64,000 bases of DNA from Bradyrhizobium diazoefficiens (GTDB taxonomy: Bacteria; Pseudomonadota; Alphaproteobacteria; Rhizobiales; Xanthobacteraceae): contig NZ_CP067101.1 of assembly GCF_016616425.1 (NCBI RefSeq), forward strand, positions 1,798,001 to 1,862,000, given 5' to 3'. The notes below the pieces were generated by a model, which ran no database searches, was not told the origin of the DNA, and worked only from the letters and a program-made list of their open reading frames with translations. Position 1 is the stretch's first letter. Every line of letters starts with the position of its first letter. Positions 1 through 12,180 of this stretch are shown here, piece by piece. The translations under genes were made by a program, and so were the position numbers.

Positions 1-382
1 GCACTTCGTCCTTGGCGACGTCCGCGAGAATCGCGGCAAAGTCGATCGAGCGGAATGCAGCCTCGACCACCATCAGCTTGGCGCCGGACAACCGAAGCAG
101 ATGCGCGACCTCCGCGCTACGGTAGCGCGTATTGACGGCAGCGACGATGGTACCAAGGCGGGCGGCGGCGAAGAGCAGCGCGATCCATTGGATCCGATTG
201 ACCAGCCAGACCGCGACCACGTCGCCCCTGCCGATGCCTTGCGCCGCAAGCCAGGCCGCGGTCTGCTCGATCCTCGCCGAGAATTGCGCGCGCGAGACCG
301 GCGTGCCGTCGAAGACGAAGGCGGGATCGGCGGCGAGCTCGGCCCGGATCAGCGATTGCAGCGAAAACGCCTTGGCACTCAT
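1..382 (-). CDS. AMP-dependent acyl-CoA synthetase/ligase, N-terminal part (cut by window edge)
   Basis: About 127 N-terminal residues are present; the gene continues beyond the left edge. The protein begins MSAKAFSLQSL and reads as the first part of an ANL-superfamily adenylating enzyme: a short N-terminal helix, then the usual run 'AAWLAAQGIGRGDVVAVWL', 'LLFAAARLGTIVAAVNTRY' and 'VAHLLRLSGAKLMVV', which is the canonical spacing before the AMP-binding P-loop. Family members activate a carboxylate with ATP and load it on CoA. The ATP-binding and specificity motifs lie outside the window, so the substrate cannot be given. It follows upp by 33 bp on the same strand and may be read with it. Confidence 0.85.
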   Translation of the reverse strand, partial: MSAKAFSLQSLIRAELAADPAFVFDGTPVSRAQFSARIEQTAAWLAAQGIGRGDVVAVWLVNRIQWIALLFAAARLGTIVAAVNTRYRSAEVAHLLRLSGAKLMVVEAAFRSIDFAAILADVAKDEV

Positions 383-415
383 GGCAACCGGAGTAGCCCG
401 ATCGAACAAGCCTGT

Positions 416-1051
416 CTACTTGGTGCCGAACATCCGGTCGCCGGCATCGCCCAGGCCGGGCACGATGTAGCCGTGGTCGTTGAGCCGCTCGTCGATCGCG
501 GCGGTCCAGATCGGCACGTCGGGATGCTCGCCCTGGAACTGCACGATGCCCTCGGGCGCGGCCAGAAGGCATACGAAGCGGATGTCGCGGGCGCCTCGGG
601 CCTTGAGCAGGGACGCGCCGGCGCAGGCCGAGTTGCCGGTCGCCAGCATCGGGTCCATCAGGATCACGGTGCGGTCGGACAGGTCCTGCGGCGCCTTGAA
701 GTAATACTCCACGGCCTGCAACGTCTCGGGGTCGCGATAGAGCCCGATATGGGCAATGCGCGCCGACGGCATCAGCGCCAGCATGCCGTCGAGGAAGCCG
801 ACGCCGGCGCGCAGGATCGGCGCCAGCGTGAGCTTCTTGCCGGCGATCTTCGGCGCCCGCATCGGTGCGATCGGCGTCTCGATCTCGACCAGCTCCAGCG
901 GCAGGTCTCGCGTTACCTCGTAGCCAAGCAGCATCCCGATCTCGTTCAGGATCTCGCGAAAGCTCTTGGTCGAGCGGTCCTTCTCCCGCATCAGGGAGAG
1001 CTTGTGCTGGATCAGGGGGTGGGCGACGACGTTGACGCTGCTGGTGCTCAT
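416..1051 (-). CDS. upp: Uracil phosphoribosyltransferase
   Basis: 211 residues, the normal bacterial length. It converts uracil and PRPP to UMP in cytosolic pyrimidine salvage. The sequence shows the PRPP-binding loop '[13 protein letters not shown]' and the C-terminal uracil-binding segment '[19 protein letters not shown]', both diagnostic of the family, plus '[15 protein letters not shown]'. The start is the ATG giving [18 protein letters not shown], matching family N-termini. It lies 53 bp downstream of ku and 33 bp upstream of the AMP-ligase gene, all on the minus strand; there is no obvious functional link to end joining. Confidence 0.97.
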   Translation of the reverse strand: MSTSSVNVVAHPLIQHKLSLMREKDRSTKSFREILNEIGMLLGYEVTRDLPLELVEIETPIAPMRAPKIAGKKLTLAPILRAGVGFLDGMLALMPSARIAHIGLYRDPETLQAVEYYFKAPQDLSDRTVILMDPMLATGNSACAGASLLKARGARDIRFVCLLAAPEGIVQFQGEHPDVPIWTAAIDERLNDHGYIVPGLGDAGDRMFGTK

Positions 1052-1104
1052 GAAACCGCTCTACACGGTTCCCTGGAATTGCGCCAGATCGGCCGGGTCT
1101 TAAA

Positions 1105-1992
1105 CTACCCTGCCTTCCTGTGCCGCGCCGTCGAACGGTGCGCTTTCTTCTCAGTTCGCCGCCGCCCGGTCGCACGGCGGGCATGCGACTTCGCAGCCGT
1201 CTTTTTCCCGCCGCCGCGTCCCTTCAGGCTCTGCTTCAGCGCGTCCATCAGACTGACGACATTGCTCGGCCGCTCCTCGGGCTCCGGCAGTTCGATTTTC
1301 TTGCCGCTGGCCTTGCGTTTCACCAACGCCTTCAGCGCGTCCTCGTACTCGTCCTTGAACTTGCCGGGGTCGAAATGCGCGGCCTTGGAGTGCAGGATAT
1401 GGCCGGCGAGCTCGACCATGTCCTTGGTGATCTTCGGGCTCTTGATGTCGTCGAAGAACTGGTCCTCGTCGCGCAGCTCGTAGGGGTAGCGCAGCGTGGT
1501 GCCCAGCAGACCCTTGCCGAGCGGCTCGATCGCCATCATGTGTTCGCGGTTGGTGAGCACGATCTTGGCGAGCGCCACGCGCTCCTGGTCCTTCATGGCG
1601 TCGCGGATCACCGCGAACGCGTCGACCGCGGCCTTGCCGTCTGGCGCGATGTAATAGGGATGGTTGAGGTAGCGCTGGTCGATCTCCTCGCTCGGCACGA
1701 AGCTTTCGATGTCGATGGCGTGGTTGCTCTCGATCTGGACCGCCTCGAGCTCCTCCGGCTCGATCTCGACATATTTGCCCTTGCGCAACTCGTAGCCGCG
1801 CCCTTTTTGGTCGCGCTCGACGACGTCGCCGGTTTCGGTATCGATCATCTGCTGCTTGAGCCGATTCCCGGTCTCACGGTTGATCAGGTGAAACCGGGTC
1901 TTCTCGGCTGCGGTGGTTGCGGGGTAGAGCACGACCGGGCAGCTGACCAGCGACAGCTTCAACGTTCCCTTCCAATAGGCACGCGGGGCCAT
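1105..1992 (-). CDS. ku: Ku homodimer protein, DNA end binding for non-homologous end joining
   Basis: 295 residues, typical for bacterial Ku. It opens [20 protein letters not shown], the standard start of the Ku core beta-barrel, and continues through '[15 protein letters not shown]' and '[23 protein letters not shown]'. The last 40 or so residues are a Lys/Arg/Ala-rich basic tail, a feature that in other bacterial Ku proteins contributes to DNA binding and threading. Ku rings broken double-stranded ends and recruits LigD. Here ligD is the divergent neighbour, with the start codons only 117 bp apart. The ATG at 1992 was chosen because homology begins there, although the frame stays open upstream. 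Confidence 0.97.
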   Translation of the reverse strand: MAPRAYWKGTLKLSLVSCPVVLYPATTAAEKTRFHLINRETGNRLKQQMIDTETGDVVERDQKGRGYELRKGKYVEIEPEELEAVQIESNHAIDIESFVPSEEIDQRYLNHPYYIAPDGKAAVDAFAVIRDAMKDQERVALAKIVLTNREHMMAIEPLGKGLLGTTLRYPYELRDEDQFFDDIKSPKITKDMVELAGHILHSKAAHFDPGKFKDEYEDALKALVKRKASGKKIELPEPEERPSNVVSLMDALKQSLKGRGGGKKTAAKSHARRATGRRRTEKKAHRSTARHRKAG

Positions 1993-2021
1993 TTCATTCT
2001 CCAGTGTTTTCAAGGCGTTTT

Positions 2022-2054
2022 GGAACCCCAACCGTCCCACCGGGTTTTGGTTCC
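2022..2054. promoter_or_regulatory. Mirror-image divergent EcfG-type promoters between ku and ligD
   Basis: On the plus strand GGAAC (2022-2026) is followed after 16 bp by GGTT (2043-2046), pointing at ligD. On the minus strand GGAAC (2054-2050) is followed after 16 bp by GGTT (2033-2030), pointing at ku. Together they form an imperfect inverted repeat, GGAACCCCAACC against GGTTTTGGTTCC, centred near 2038. The arrangement fits the EcfG/RpoE2 pattern GGAAC-N18-TT. Expected leaders are roughly 30 nt for ku and 55 nt for ligD. The pattern match is seen directly; promoter activity is inferred. Confidence 0.6.
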
Positions 2055-2109
2055 GGGCGGGACTTTTGCCGTGATAGGCTTGAATGCCGAAAGAGAAGCG
2101 GGACCGGTC

Positions 2110-4785
2110 GTGCTGCAGAAACTCTCCACTTATCGACAGAAGCGAGACTTCGGGAAGACGCCCGAGCCATCGGGCAAGACCGCAGTGGCGCCATCGAAGC
2201 AGCGGCGCTTCGTGATTCAGAAGCACGATGCGACCCGTTTGCATTACGATCTCAGACTCGAGTTCGACGGCGTGTTCAAATCCTGGGCGGTGACGAAGGG
2301 GCCCTCGCTTGATCCGCACGACAAGCGGCTGGCGGTCGAGGTGGAGGACCATCCGCTCGACTATGGTGATTTCGAAGGTACCATTCCCGAGGGACAATAT
2401 GGCGGCGGCACGGTGATGCTGTGGGACCGAGGCACCTGGGAAGCGGATGATCCGGAAGCCGGCTTCAAGAAGGGCGATCTGAAGTTCACGCTGCATGGCG
2501 ACAAGCTGCATGGAAGCTGGGTGCTGGTGCGCATGCGCAACCGCGGCGGCGAGAAGCGGACCAACTGGCTGCTGATCAAGCACCGCGACGAATTTGTCCG
2601 CGAGGGCGCGGACAACGACATTCTCGATGAGGACAAGTCGGTCGCCTCCGGCCGTGCGATGGAGCAGATCGCCGAGGGCAAGGGGCGCGCGCCGAAGCCG
2701 TTCATGCTGAAGAAGGACGCCAGGTCCAAGGCCGACGCGGTCTGGCAATCCAACCGGGCCGCGGAAGCCAAAGGGCAGACGGTCAAGCCGGCACCGCGAA
2801 CGGCGTTGAAGGCTCGCACGCCGGCGGGCAAGAGGGCGACGACGGCGGCCCACGCGAAGAAGGTTTCGGAGATGCCGGACTTCGTTGCGCCGCAACTCTG
2901 TACCCTGGTCGATCGGCCGCCGGCCGGCGAGGGCTGGTGCCACGAGATCAAGTTCGACGGCTATCGCGTGCAGCTCCGCGTGGAAGACGGCGAGGCCACG
3001 TTGAAGACGCGCAAGGGCCTCGACTGGACCGGCAAGTTCGCCTCCATTGCCAAGGAGGCGGATGCGCTGCCGGATATGATGATCGACGGCGAGATCGTTG
3101 CGCTCGACCACAACGGCGCGCCGAACTTCTCTTCGCTGCAGGCGGCGTTGTCCGACGGCAAGACCGAGGAGCTCATCTTCTTTGCCTTCGACCTCCTGTT
3201 CGCGGAGGGCCAGGACTACCGCCGGCTGCCGCTTGGCGAGCGCAAGGCGCAGCTCAAGAAGCTGCTGGAAGCGCGCAAGCGGAAGTCAAGCCAGATCCGC
3301 TACGTCGAGCATTTCGAAAGCGGCGGCGAAGCGGTGCTGCGATCCGCCTGCAAGCTCGAGCTCGAAGGCGTGGTGTCGAAGAAGCTGGACGCGCCGTATC
3401 GCTCCGGCCGCACCGAGAGCTGGGTCAAATCGAAATGTCGCGCCGGCCACGAGGTAGTGATTGGCGGTTACAAGACGACCAACGGCAAGTTCCGCTCGCT
3501 GATGGCCGGGGTGCAGCGCGGCGATCATCTCGCCTTCGTCGGCATTGTCGGGACCGGCTTCGGCGCGGACAAGGTCAAGCGCATCATGCCGTCCTTGAAG
3601 GCCATGGCGGCCAAAGAAAGTCCCTTCGGCGGCAAGAACGCGCCGAAGAAGAGCCGCGAGGTGCACTGGCTGAAGCCGGAGCTCGTCGCCGAAATCGAGT
3701 TCGCCGGCTTCACGGCCGACGGCAATATCCGTCAGGCCGCGTTCAAGGGCCTGCGGCAGGATAAACCCGCCGAGGAAGTCGAGGCGGAGACGCCTGTCGA
3801 CACCGAGCTCGCCGAGCCTACAGCCAAAAAAGTGGCGCGCACGAAGGCCGGTCGGCAGTCGGAGCCGGTCGCGCAAAATGCCGAGGTCATGGGTGTCGTC
3901 ATTTCCAAGCCGGACAAGGAACTCTGGCCCGATGACGGCGAGGGTGGTGTCGTCACCAAGCTGGACCTTGCCCGCTATCTCGAAGCCGTCGGCGAATGGA
4001 TGATCGTGCATCTCAAGGGTCGTCCATGCTCGCTGATCCGCGCTCCCGACGGCATCAAGGGCGAATGCTTCTTCCAGCGCCATGCCATGCAGGGGCAATC
4101 GAACCTTCTGGAGCTGGCGCGGGTCTCCGGCGACCGTAAGCCGTACTTGCAGATCGATCGGATCGAAGGGCTTGCGGCCGTGGCGCAGATCGGCGGTGTC
4201 GAGCTGCATCCCTGGAATTGCGCACCTTATGCCTATGACACGCCGGGTCGGCTGGTGTTCGATCTCGATCCCGCGCCTGATGTCGAGTTTGCCGACGTCG
4301 TCGAGGCGGCCAAGGAGATGCGGCAGCGGCTTGGCGACGTCGGCATGGAGAGCTTCTGCAAGACCACGGGCGGCAAAGGCCTGCACGTCGTCGTGCCGCT
4401 GCGCCACGGCGCACGCGACAAGGTGAGCTGGAAGGAAGCCAAGGCCTTCGCGCAAGGCATCTGCCAGTGGATGGCCGATGACTATCCGGAGCGCTATCTG
4501 CTCAACATGTCCAAGAAGCTGCGCAAGGGAAAGATCTTCCTCGACTATCTCCGCAACGACCGCATGTCGACGGCGGTGGCCCCGTTATCGCCGCGGGCGC
4601 GCGCGGGAGCGACGGTATCGATGCCGCTGACCTGGGCGCAGCTAAAGAGCGATCTCGACCCGAAGCGCTATACACTGCGGACCGTACCAGGCCTGCTGGC
4701 GCGATCGAAGGCGTGGGAGGGTTATGAGGACGCCGCGACGTCGATCAAGGCCGCGATCAAGAAGCTGGCAGGGAAGGTGAAGTAG
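2110..4785 (+). CDS. ligD: ATP-dependent DNA ligase LigD (phosphoesterase-ligase-polymerase)
   Basis: 891 residues from a GTG start; no ATG lies in frame near the start of homology, and an AG-rich stretch precedes this GTG. Domain order is PE, ligase, polymerase. The 3'-phosphoesterase has '[15 protein letters not shown]' at about residues 38-52, with the His/Asp/Arg set of the family. The ligase has '[10 protein letters not shown]' with catalytic Lys281, then 'DGEIVALD' and '[16 protein letters not shown]'. The C-terminal primase-polymerase has '[13 protein letters not shown]' with metal-binding Asp718 and Asp720. It trims, fills and seals broken ends with Ku. A Lys/Ala-rich linker lies between PE and ligase (about 200-255), and a second linker precedes the polymerase domain. 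GTG versus an upstream GTG at 2071 is the only real doubt. Confidence 0.96.
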   Translation: MLQKLSTYRQKRDFGKTPEPSGKTAVAPSKQRRFVIQKHDATRLHYDLRLEFDGVFKSWAVTKGPSLDPHDKRLAVEVEDHPLDYGDFEGTIPEGQYGGGTVMLWDRGTWEADDPEAGFKKGDLKFTLHGDKLHGSWVLVRMRNRGGEKRTNWLLIKHRDEFVREGADNDILDEDKSVASGRAMEQIAEGKGRAPKPFMLKKDARSKADAVWQSNRAAEAKGQTVKPAPRTALKARTPAGKRATTAAHAKKVSEMPDFVAPQLCTLVDRPPAGEGWCHEIKFDGYRVQLRVEDGEATLKTRKGLDWTGKFASIAKEADALPDMMIDGEIVALDHNGAPNFSSLQAALSDGKTEELIFFAFDLLFAEGQDYRRLPLGERKAQLKKLLEARKRKSSQIRYVEHFESGGEAVLRSACKLELEGVVSKKLDAPYRSGRTESWVKSKCRAGHEVVIGGYKTTNGKFRSLMAGVQRGDHLAFVGIVGTGFGADKVKRIMPSLKAMAAKESPFGGKNAPKKSREVHWLKPELVAEIEFAGFTADGNIRQAAFKGLRQDKPAEEVEAETPVDTELAEPTAKKVARTKAGRQSEPVAQNAEVMGVVISKPDKELWPDDGEGGVVTKLDLARYLEAVGEWMIVHLKGRPCSLIRAPDGIKGECFFQRHAMQGQSNLLELARVSGDRKPYLQIDRIEGLAAVAQIGGVELHPWNCAPYAYDTPGRLVFDLDPAPDVEFADVVEAAKEMRQRLGDVGMESFCKTTGGKGLHVVVPLRHGARDKVSWKEAKAFAQGICQWMADDYPERYLLNMSKKLRKGKIFLDYLRNDRMSTAVAPLSPRARAGATVSMPLTWAQLKSDLDPKRYTLRTVPGLLARSKAWEGYEDAATSIKAAIKKLAGKVK

Positions 4786-4799
4786 GTGGTTTCCGAAAC

Positions 4800-4890
4800 G
4801 TCGTTCCGGGCTGCGCGAAGCGCGGACCCGGAATCCAGAGGTTTGTGGCGCGAGATTCCGGGTTCGCGCTTGCGCGCGCCCCGGAATGAC
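4800..4890. repeat. Palindromic intergenic repeat (GTCGTTCCGGG...CCCCGGAATGAC type)
   Basis: A 91-bp imperfect palindrome between the convergent ends of ligD and the DUF3309 gene. The left arm (GTCGTTCCGGG, then a GCGCGAAGCGCGG hairpin and ACCCGGAATC) pairs with the right arm (GATTCCGGGTTCGCGC, then GCGCGCCCCGGAATGAC). This kind of element is common between genes in Bradyrhizobium and related rhizobia. It may also act as a bidirectional terminator, though no T-run is present. Confidence 0.7.
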
Positions 4891-4899
4891 TGCCGTGGG

Positions 4900-5064
4900 C
4901 TATATCCTTCCCATCAGCAGCAGGATCAGCAGGATGATGATGACCAGTCCAAGGCCGCCGCCGCCGTAATAGCCGGTGCCGTAGAACGGACCGCCGCCTA
5001 TGCCGCTGAAGCCGCCCAGCAGGGCGATGACCAGGATGATCAGAATGATCGTACCGATAGACAT
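4900..5064 (-). CDS. DUF3309 small membrane peptide
   Basis: 54 residues, MSIGTIILIILVIALLGG, then a Gly/Tyr-rich middle and a second hydrophobic stretch 'GLGLVIIILLILLLMGRI'. This is the standard form of the DUF3309 family: two short membrane segments joined by a glycine-rich loop. Its function is unknown. A strong ribosome-binding site, GGAGGAG, lies 8 bp before the ATG and decides the start against a longer open frame. An EcfG-like promoter motif lies about 60-85 bp upstream, consistent with a stress-induced envelope peptide, but this is inference. Confidence 0.85.
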   Translation of the reverse strand: MSIGTIILIILVIALLGGFSGIGGGPFYGTGYYGGGGLGLVIIILLILLLMGRI

Positions 5065-5125
5065 GCGAATCTCCTCCAGCCCTTTCTCCAAAGGGTCGTT
5101 TGCACCTGTCCCGTCGTGCGGGGGC

Positions 5126-5150
5126 AACCTGCCGCAGGTTTGTTAGTTCC
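5126..5150 (-). promoter_or_regulatory. EcfG-like promoter motif upstream of the DUF3309 gene
   Basis: Minus strand GGAAC (5150-5146), 16 bp, then GGTT (5129-5126). It has the same variant -10 and spacing as both ku/ligD promoters. The expected leader is about 55 nt. It is one mismatch from GGAAC-N16/17-CGTT and therefore tentative. Confidence 0.4.
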
Positions 5151-5242
5151 GCCTGCGAGCGGGCGCCCACAGCACCAGCCCGCATGGAACCTTTGCCGGT
5201 CTCGCAAGCATAACTATGTGAGGAACAGTCACGGGGCCGCAC

Positions 5243-5560
5243 ATGTCAGCACCGCTTGTCGTTTCAATTCCGCATCGTCTCGGCCGCGAGGAGGCGGTGC
5301 GCCGGCTCAAGGCCGGGCTTGGCCGCGCCGCCGCGAGCATTCCCGTGATGCAGATCGAGGAAGAGCGCTGGACCGGCGACAGCATGAATTTCCGCATCCG
5401 CGCGCTTGGGCAGATCGCGAGCGGTCAGGTCGACGTCGGCGATGATCAAGTCCGGGTCGAGGTGGTGCTGCCCTGGCTGCTGCAGCGCTTCGCCGAGATG
5501 GCGCAGGCCACCATCAGAAAGCGTGGGCAGTTGCTGCTGACCAAAAACGGGGGAAAGTAA
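5243..5560 (+). CDS. Polyhydroxyalkanoic acid system family protein (PHA_gran_rgn)
   Basis: 105 residues. The opening 'PLVVSIPHRLGREEAVRRLKAGL' and the C-terminal 'LPWLLQRFAEMAQATIRKRGQLLL' are characteristic of the PHA_gran_rgn family, small proteins found with polyhydroxyalkanoate metabolism in some proteobacteria. The biochemical role is not established. It is alone on the plus strand, and its stop lies 2 bp before the end of treY, which converges on it. The ATG at 5243 is preceded by GAGGAACAG about 14 bp upstream, a somewhat distant ribosome-binding site. Confidence 0.85.
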   Translation: MSAPLVVSIPHRLGREEAVRRLKAGLGRAAASIPVMQIEEERWTGDSMNFRIRALGQIASGQVDVGDDQVRVEVVLPWLLQRFAEMAQATIRKRGQLLLTKNGGK

Positions 5561-5562
5561 CG

Positions 5563-8349
<2,787 letters not shown>

Positions 8350-8350
8350 G

Positions 8351-10102
8351 TCAACCTCCGAGACGCCAGACCACCGACCAGGGCGGAAGCCGCTCGCTGG
8401 CGCCGCTACCCCAGATCGGCGTGCCCGCGCTGACATCGGACGTGATGTCCCGGTCCGACAGATTGGCGGTCAGGCGCAGCACCGTCCCGTCGCCCATCCG
8501 CCAATGCGCGGTGAGGAGGCCGTTGTCGGCCGCCTCGGCCGCGCCGAAAGTCGCCCCCTTCAATCGCGGCATGATCGCCTTGCGGCGGACCGCGAGCAGC
8601 TCCCGCACCAGGGCCAGCCGCGCCTCCTGCGCTGCCGTGCGGCCGCTCCAGTCGAGCACGGCCGATTGCAGCGTGGCCGGATCGAGCGGGTCGGGCACGT
8701 CGTCGCCGTATTTCTCGTAGGCCCAGGCATACTCCTGCTTGCGTCCCTTGCGGACGGCGTCGGCGAGTCCGCCTTGGAAATCGCAGAAGAACGGGAAGGG
8801 CACCGTCGAGCCCCATTCCTCGCCCTGAAACAGCATCGGCACCATCGGCGCGAGCAGGGTCACCGCAAGCGCCGCTTCGATCTGCTGCGGCGATGCCAGG
8901 CTTTCGAGCCGATCGCCGAGCGGACGGTTGCCGATCTGATCGTGGTTCTGCAGGAAGTTGACGAAAGTCGCCGTCGGTAGTTCGCCGCTCGGCTCGCCCC
9001 GCGGTTTCTTGCCCCAGAACTCCGAGACCTCGCCCTGGTAGACGAAGCCGGAGGCCAGCGCGCGGGCGAGATCGAGGCGCGGCGTTTGATAATCCGCGTA
9101 GTAACCGGCGAGCTCGCCGGTCAGCATCACGTGCCAGACGTGATGATAATCATCGTTCCACTGCGCGCGATATTTGCCGTTTGGTGGATTCTGCGCGGCA
9201 TCGAGCAGGCTGGCGCGATTGTCACCGTTCTCCAGCACGAGATGGATGTGCCGCCCCGTCGCCCTGGCGAGCTCGCCGGTGGCTACGCTGAGGTCCTGCA
9301 GCATCGACTGCTCGCCGGGGACCGCCATGATGTGATTGGCGGCATCGAGCCTCAGTCCGTCGAAACGGTAATCGCTGAGCCAGGACAGCGCATTCTCGAC
9401 CGCGAACGCGCGCACCTGTGGCACGCGATAGTCGATCGCACTGCCCCAGGGGGTGTGCGCATCGGTGAAGAAGGCCGGCGCATAGCGGCCGAGATAATTC
9501 CCTTCGGGGCCGAAATGATTGTAGACCACGTCGAGGAAGACCATCATTCCGCGCAGATGCGCCTCGTCGATCAGCGTCTTCAGGTCTTCGGGACGGCCAT
9601 AGGCGCCATCGGGCGCATACCACAACACACCGTCATAGCCCCAGCCGCGGCGCCCCGCGAAATCGGCCAGCGGCATCAGCTCCAGCGCGGTGATGCCGGT
9701 TGCGGCGAGATGATCGAGCTTGTCGATCATGGCGCGGTAAGAGCCTGCGGGGGTGAAGGTGCCGACATGGGTCTCGATCAGCACGGTCTCTTCCCATGGC
9801 CGGCCGCGCCAATCGCGCGCACGCCACACGAAGGCGTCGTGATCGATCACCTCGCTCGGGCCGAACACATCCTCGGGCTGGAAGGCGGAAGCCGGATCGG
9901 GCACGTCGATCTCATCGTCGATCCTGAACCTGTAGAGACTTCCGGCGGTGAGGCCGGCAATCTCGGTCACGTACCAGCCATCCCGACGGCGCTGCATCGC
10001 GTGTCTTCGGTCGAGCAGGAGGTCGACACGGCGCGCGGCAGGCGCCCACAGGCGGAACGACACGCCATCCTTCGTCGGCCTCGCGCCGAAGGATGGTCTC
10101 AT
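8351..10102 (-). CDS. treZ: Malto-oligosyltrehalose trehalohydrolase (GH13)
   Basis: 583 residues. TreZ cleaves the alpha-1,4 bond next to the trehalose unit made by TreY and releases free trehalose. It starts MRPSFGARPTKDGVSFRLWAP, an N-terminal beta-sandwich of the CBM48 type, followed by the barrel with 'FLDVVYNHFGPEGNY', 'FDGLRLDAANHI' (nucleophile Asp), 'HLVLENGDN' (acid/base Glu) and 'NFLQNHDQIGNR' (third Asp). All catalytic positions look intact. Its ATG overlaps the glgX stop as ATGA, and treY follows one base after its own stop, so the TreYZ pair is co-translated. Confidence 0.97.
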   Translation of the reverse strand: MRPSFGARPTKDGVSFRLWAPAARRVDLLLDRRHAMQRRRDGWYVTEIAGLTAGSLYRFRIDDEIDVPDPASAFQPEDVFGPSEVIDHDAFVWRARDWRGRPWEETVLIETHVGTFTPAGSYRAMIDKLDHLAATGITALELMPLADFAGRRGWGYDGVLWYAPDGAYGRPEDLKTLIDEAHLRGMMVFLDVVYNHFGPEGNYLGRYAPAFFTDAHTPWGSAIDYRVPQVRAFAVENALSWLSDYRFDGLRLDAANHIMAVPGEQSMLQDLSVATGELARATGRHIHLVLENGDNRASLLDAAQNPPNGKYRAQWNDDYHHVWHVMLTGELAGYYADYQTPRLDLARALASGFVYQGEVSEFWGKKPRGEPSGELPTATFVNFLQNHDQIGNRPLGDRLESLASPQQIEAALAVTLLAPMVPMLFQGEEWGSTVPFPFFCDFQGGLADAVRKGRKQEYAWAYEKYGDDVPDPLDPATLQSAVLDWSGRTAAQEARLALVRELLAVRRKAIMPRLKGATFGAAEAADNGLLTAHWRMGDGTVLRLTANLSDRDITSDVSAGTPIWGSGASERLPPWSVVWRLGG

Positions 10103-12177
10103 AGCGCCCCCGCGAAGGCGAGCACGGAGCGCGGCGGCGCCTTGCTGTCGCTCCCGGGCAGGAAGTCGATCGAATTCAGCTTGGCATCCGTCGTGTTCAG
10201 GATCTGCTGCCAGCTCTTGTATTCGGTCATCTTGGGCAATTTGAATGCGATCTCTTCGGGAGCGGCGTTCAGTACGATAAAGATCGCGGCGCTGCCCGGT
10301 TCCATGGGCCCCATCACATAGGAGAGGAACCTGCCTTCCGGAAATTTCCAGTCGCTTTCCGTCATCTCGTCGCCGGCCGGGGTCAGCCACAGCGCGCCGT
10401 AGGACAGGCCGTCCGCAGGCCGTCCGTCGAGCCAGCGATGGCTGCGAAGCTGCGAGAACCGGCGGCGGATGTCGGCGAGTTGGGCGACGAAATCGATCAT
10501 GTCGTCGCCCTCCTTGCCGAGATTGTCCCAGCCGACCCAGCCGATTTGGTTGTCCTGGCAATAGGCATTGTTGTTGCCGGATTGCGAGTTGCCAACCTCG
10601 TCGCCGGCGAGGATCAGCGGAACGCCCTGCGCCAGCATCAGGCAGGCCAGCACGTTCTTGCGAAGCTGCCGGCGGAGGCCGAGGATTTCCGGATCGTCGG
10701 TCGGTCCCTCCACACCGCAATTGTTGCTGTGGTTGTCGTTGGAGCCGTCGCGATTGTCCTCGCCGTTGGCCTCGTTGTGCTTCTCGTTGTAGCTGAAGAG
10801 GTCGGCGAGCGTGAAGCCGTCGTGGACCGTGATGTGGTTGATGCTGGCGCGCGGCCGCCGTCCGTCATGGTTGAACAGGTCGGAGGACGCCGTCATGCGG
10901 CTGGAGATGTCGCCGATCAGGCTGCCTTCGCCGCTCCAGTAGCGGCGCATGGCGCTGCGATAGCGATCGTTCCATTCCGACCATTGCGAGGGGAATGCGC
11001 CGACCTGGTAGCCGCCGAGGCCGAGATCCCAGGGCTCGGCGACGAGCTTGACGGTCGCCAGCACCGGATCCTGCCGGATCGCGGTCAGGAACGAGCTGCC
11101 GCGATCAAAGCCGTTCGGGCCGCGTGCCAGCGTGGTGGCGAGATCGAAGCGGAAGCCGTCGACGTGGCAGACCTCGACCCAGTAACGCAGCGAATCCATC
11201 ACCATCTGCAGCACGCGCGGATGGGCGAGGTTCACCGACGAGCCGCAGCCGGTGAAGTCGTCGTAATAGCGCGGGTTCTCGCGATTCAGCCAGTAATAGG
11301 ACGCGTTGTCGATGCCGCGGTAGCACAGCGTCGGGCCGAGGTGATTGCCCTCGGCGGTGTGATTGTAGACCACGTCGAGCATCACTTCGATGCCGGCATC
11401 GTGCAGGCGCGCCACCGTGGTGCGGAAGGAGTCGAGCGCGTTGTCCTGGGCGTAGCGCGGCTCGGGCGCGAAGAAGGAGAGGCTGTTGTAGCCCCAGTAG
11501 TTGGCGAGCTTCTTCTCCACAAGGATGCGGTCGTCGACGAAGCTGTGCACCGGCAGCAGCTCGATCGTGGTGACGCCGAGCCTCCTCAAATGCTCGATCA
11601 TCGCCGGCGAGGACAGGCCGCCATAGGTGCCCCGCAAATTCGGCGGCACGTCGTCGCGCTTCTGCGTCAAGCCCTTGACGTGCGCCTCGTAGATGACGGT
11701 GTCTTCCCAGGGGATGTTGGGACGGATCTCGCGGCGGCCCCAGTTGAAGGTCTCGTCGACCACGACGGCCTTGGGCATGCCGCGGGCATTGTCGCGCCGG
11801 TCGAAGGACAGATCCTCGCGTGGGCTCCCGGTGCGATAGGCAAAATGCGCATCGCTCCAGACCAGACGTCCCGCGAGCCGCTTGGCATAGGGATCGAGCA
11901 GCAGCTTATTCGCATTGAAGCGATGGCCGTGCTCGGGCTCGTAGGGGCCGTGCACGCGATAGCCGTAGAGCTGCCCCGGCGAGACGTCGTTGAGATAACC
12001 GTGCCAGACATCCTCGGTCCGCTCGGGCAGCTCGACGCGCTCGAGCTCGCGGCGGCCTTGCGCGTCGAACAGGCAGAGCTCGACCTTGTGTGCGTTGGCG
12101 GAGAACAGCGCGAAATTGGTGCCGCGTCCGTCCCAGCTTGCGCCGAGGCGTGCAGGCGATCCAGCAGTCAGGCGCAT
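10099..12177 (-). CDS. glgX: Glycogen debranching enzyme GlgX/TreX (GH13 isoamylase type)
   Basis: 692 residues. It hydrolyses alpha-1,6 branch points of glycogen to give linear maltodextrins, the substrate for TreY. It opens MRLTAGSPARLGASWDGRGTN, the N-terminal CBM48 region, and carries 'MLDVVYNHTAEGNHLGP', 'VDGFRFDLATTLARG' (nucleophile), 'LVAEPWDLG' (acid/base) and 'ITVHDGFTLADLFSYNEKHNEANGE', the last being diagnostic of GlgX/TreX. It lies 3 bp after glgB and overlaps treZ by 4 bp. The order glgX-treZ-treY is the classic glycogen-to-trehalose arrangement. Confidence 0.97.
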   Translation of the reverse strand: MRLTAGSPARLGASWDGRGTNFALFSANAHKVELCLFDAQGRRELERVELPERTEDVWHGYLNDVSPGQLYGYRVHGPYEPEHGHRFNANKLLLDPYAKRLAGRLVWSDAHFAYRTGSPREDLSFDRRDNARGMPKAVVVDETFNWGRREIRPNIPWEDTVIYEAHVKGLTQKRDDVPPNLRGTYGGLSSPAMIEHLRRLGVTTIELLPVHSFVDDRILVEKKLANYWGYNSLSFFAPEPRYAQDNALDSFRTTVARLHDAGIEVMLDVVYNHTAEGNHLGPTLCYRGIDNASYYWLNRENPRYYDDFTGCGSSVNLAHPRVLQMVMDSLRYWVEVCHVDGFRFDLATTLARGPNGFDRGSSFLTAIRQDPVLATVKLVAEPWDLGLGGYQVGAFPSQWSEWNDRYRSAMRRYWSGEGSLIGDISSRMTASSDLFNHDGRRPRASINHITVHDGFTLADLFSYNEKHNEANGEDNRDGSNDNHSNNCGVEGPTDDPEILGLRRQLRKNVLACLMLAQGVPLILAGDEVGNSQSGNNNAYCQDNQIGWVGWDNLGKEGDDMIDFVAQLADIRRRFSQLRSHRWLDGRPADGLSYGALWLTPAGDEMTESDWKFPEGRFLSYVMGPMEPGSAAIFIVLNAAPEEIAFKLPKMTEYKSWQQILNTTDAKLNSIDFLPGSDSKAPPRSVLAFAGAL

Positions 12178-12180
12178 GTG

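Noticed and set aside
1120..2109. Open frame continuous with ligD extending upstream across ku
   Set aside because: It is antisense to the ku coding sequence, which has full family similarity; LigD homology begins only at about 2110.
1993..3111. Open frame continuous with ku extending upstream across ligD
   Set aside because: It is antisense to the ligD coding sequence, and Ku homology starts at MAPRAYWKG (1992).
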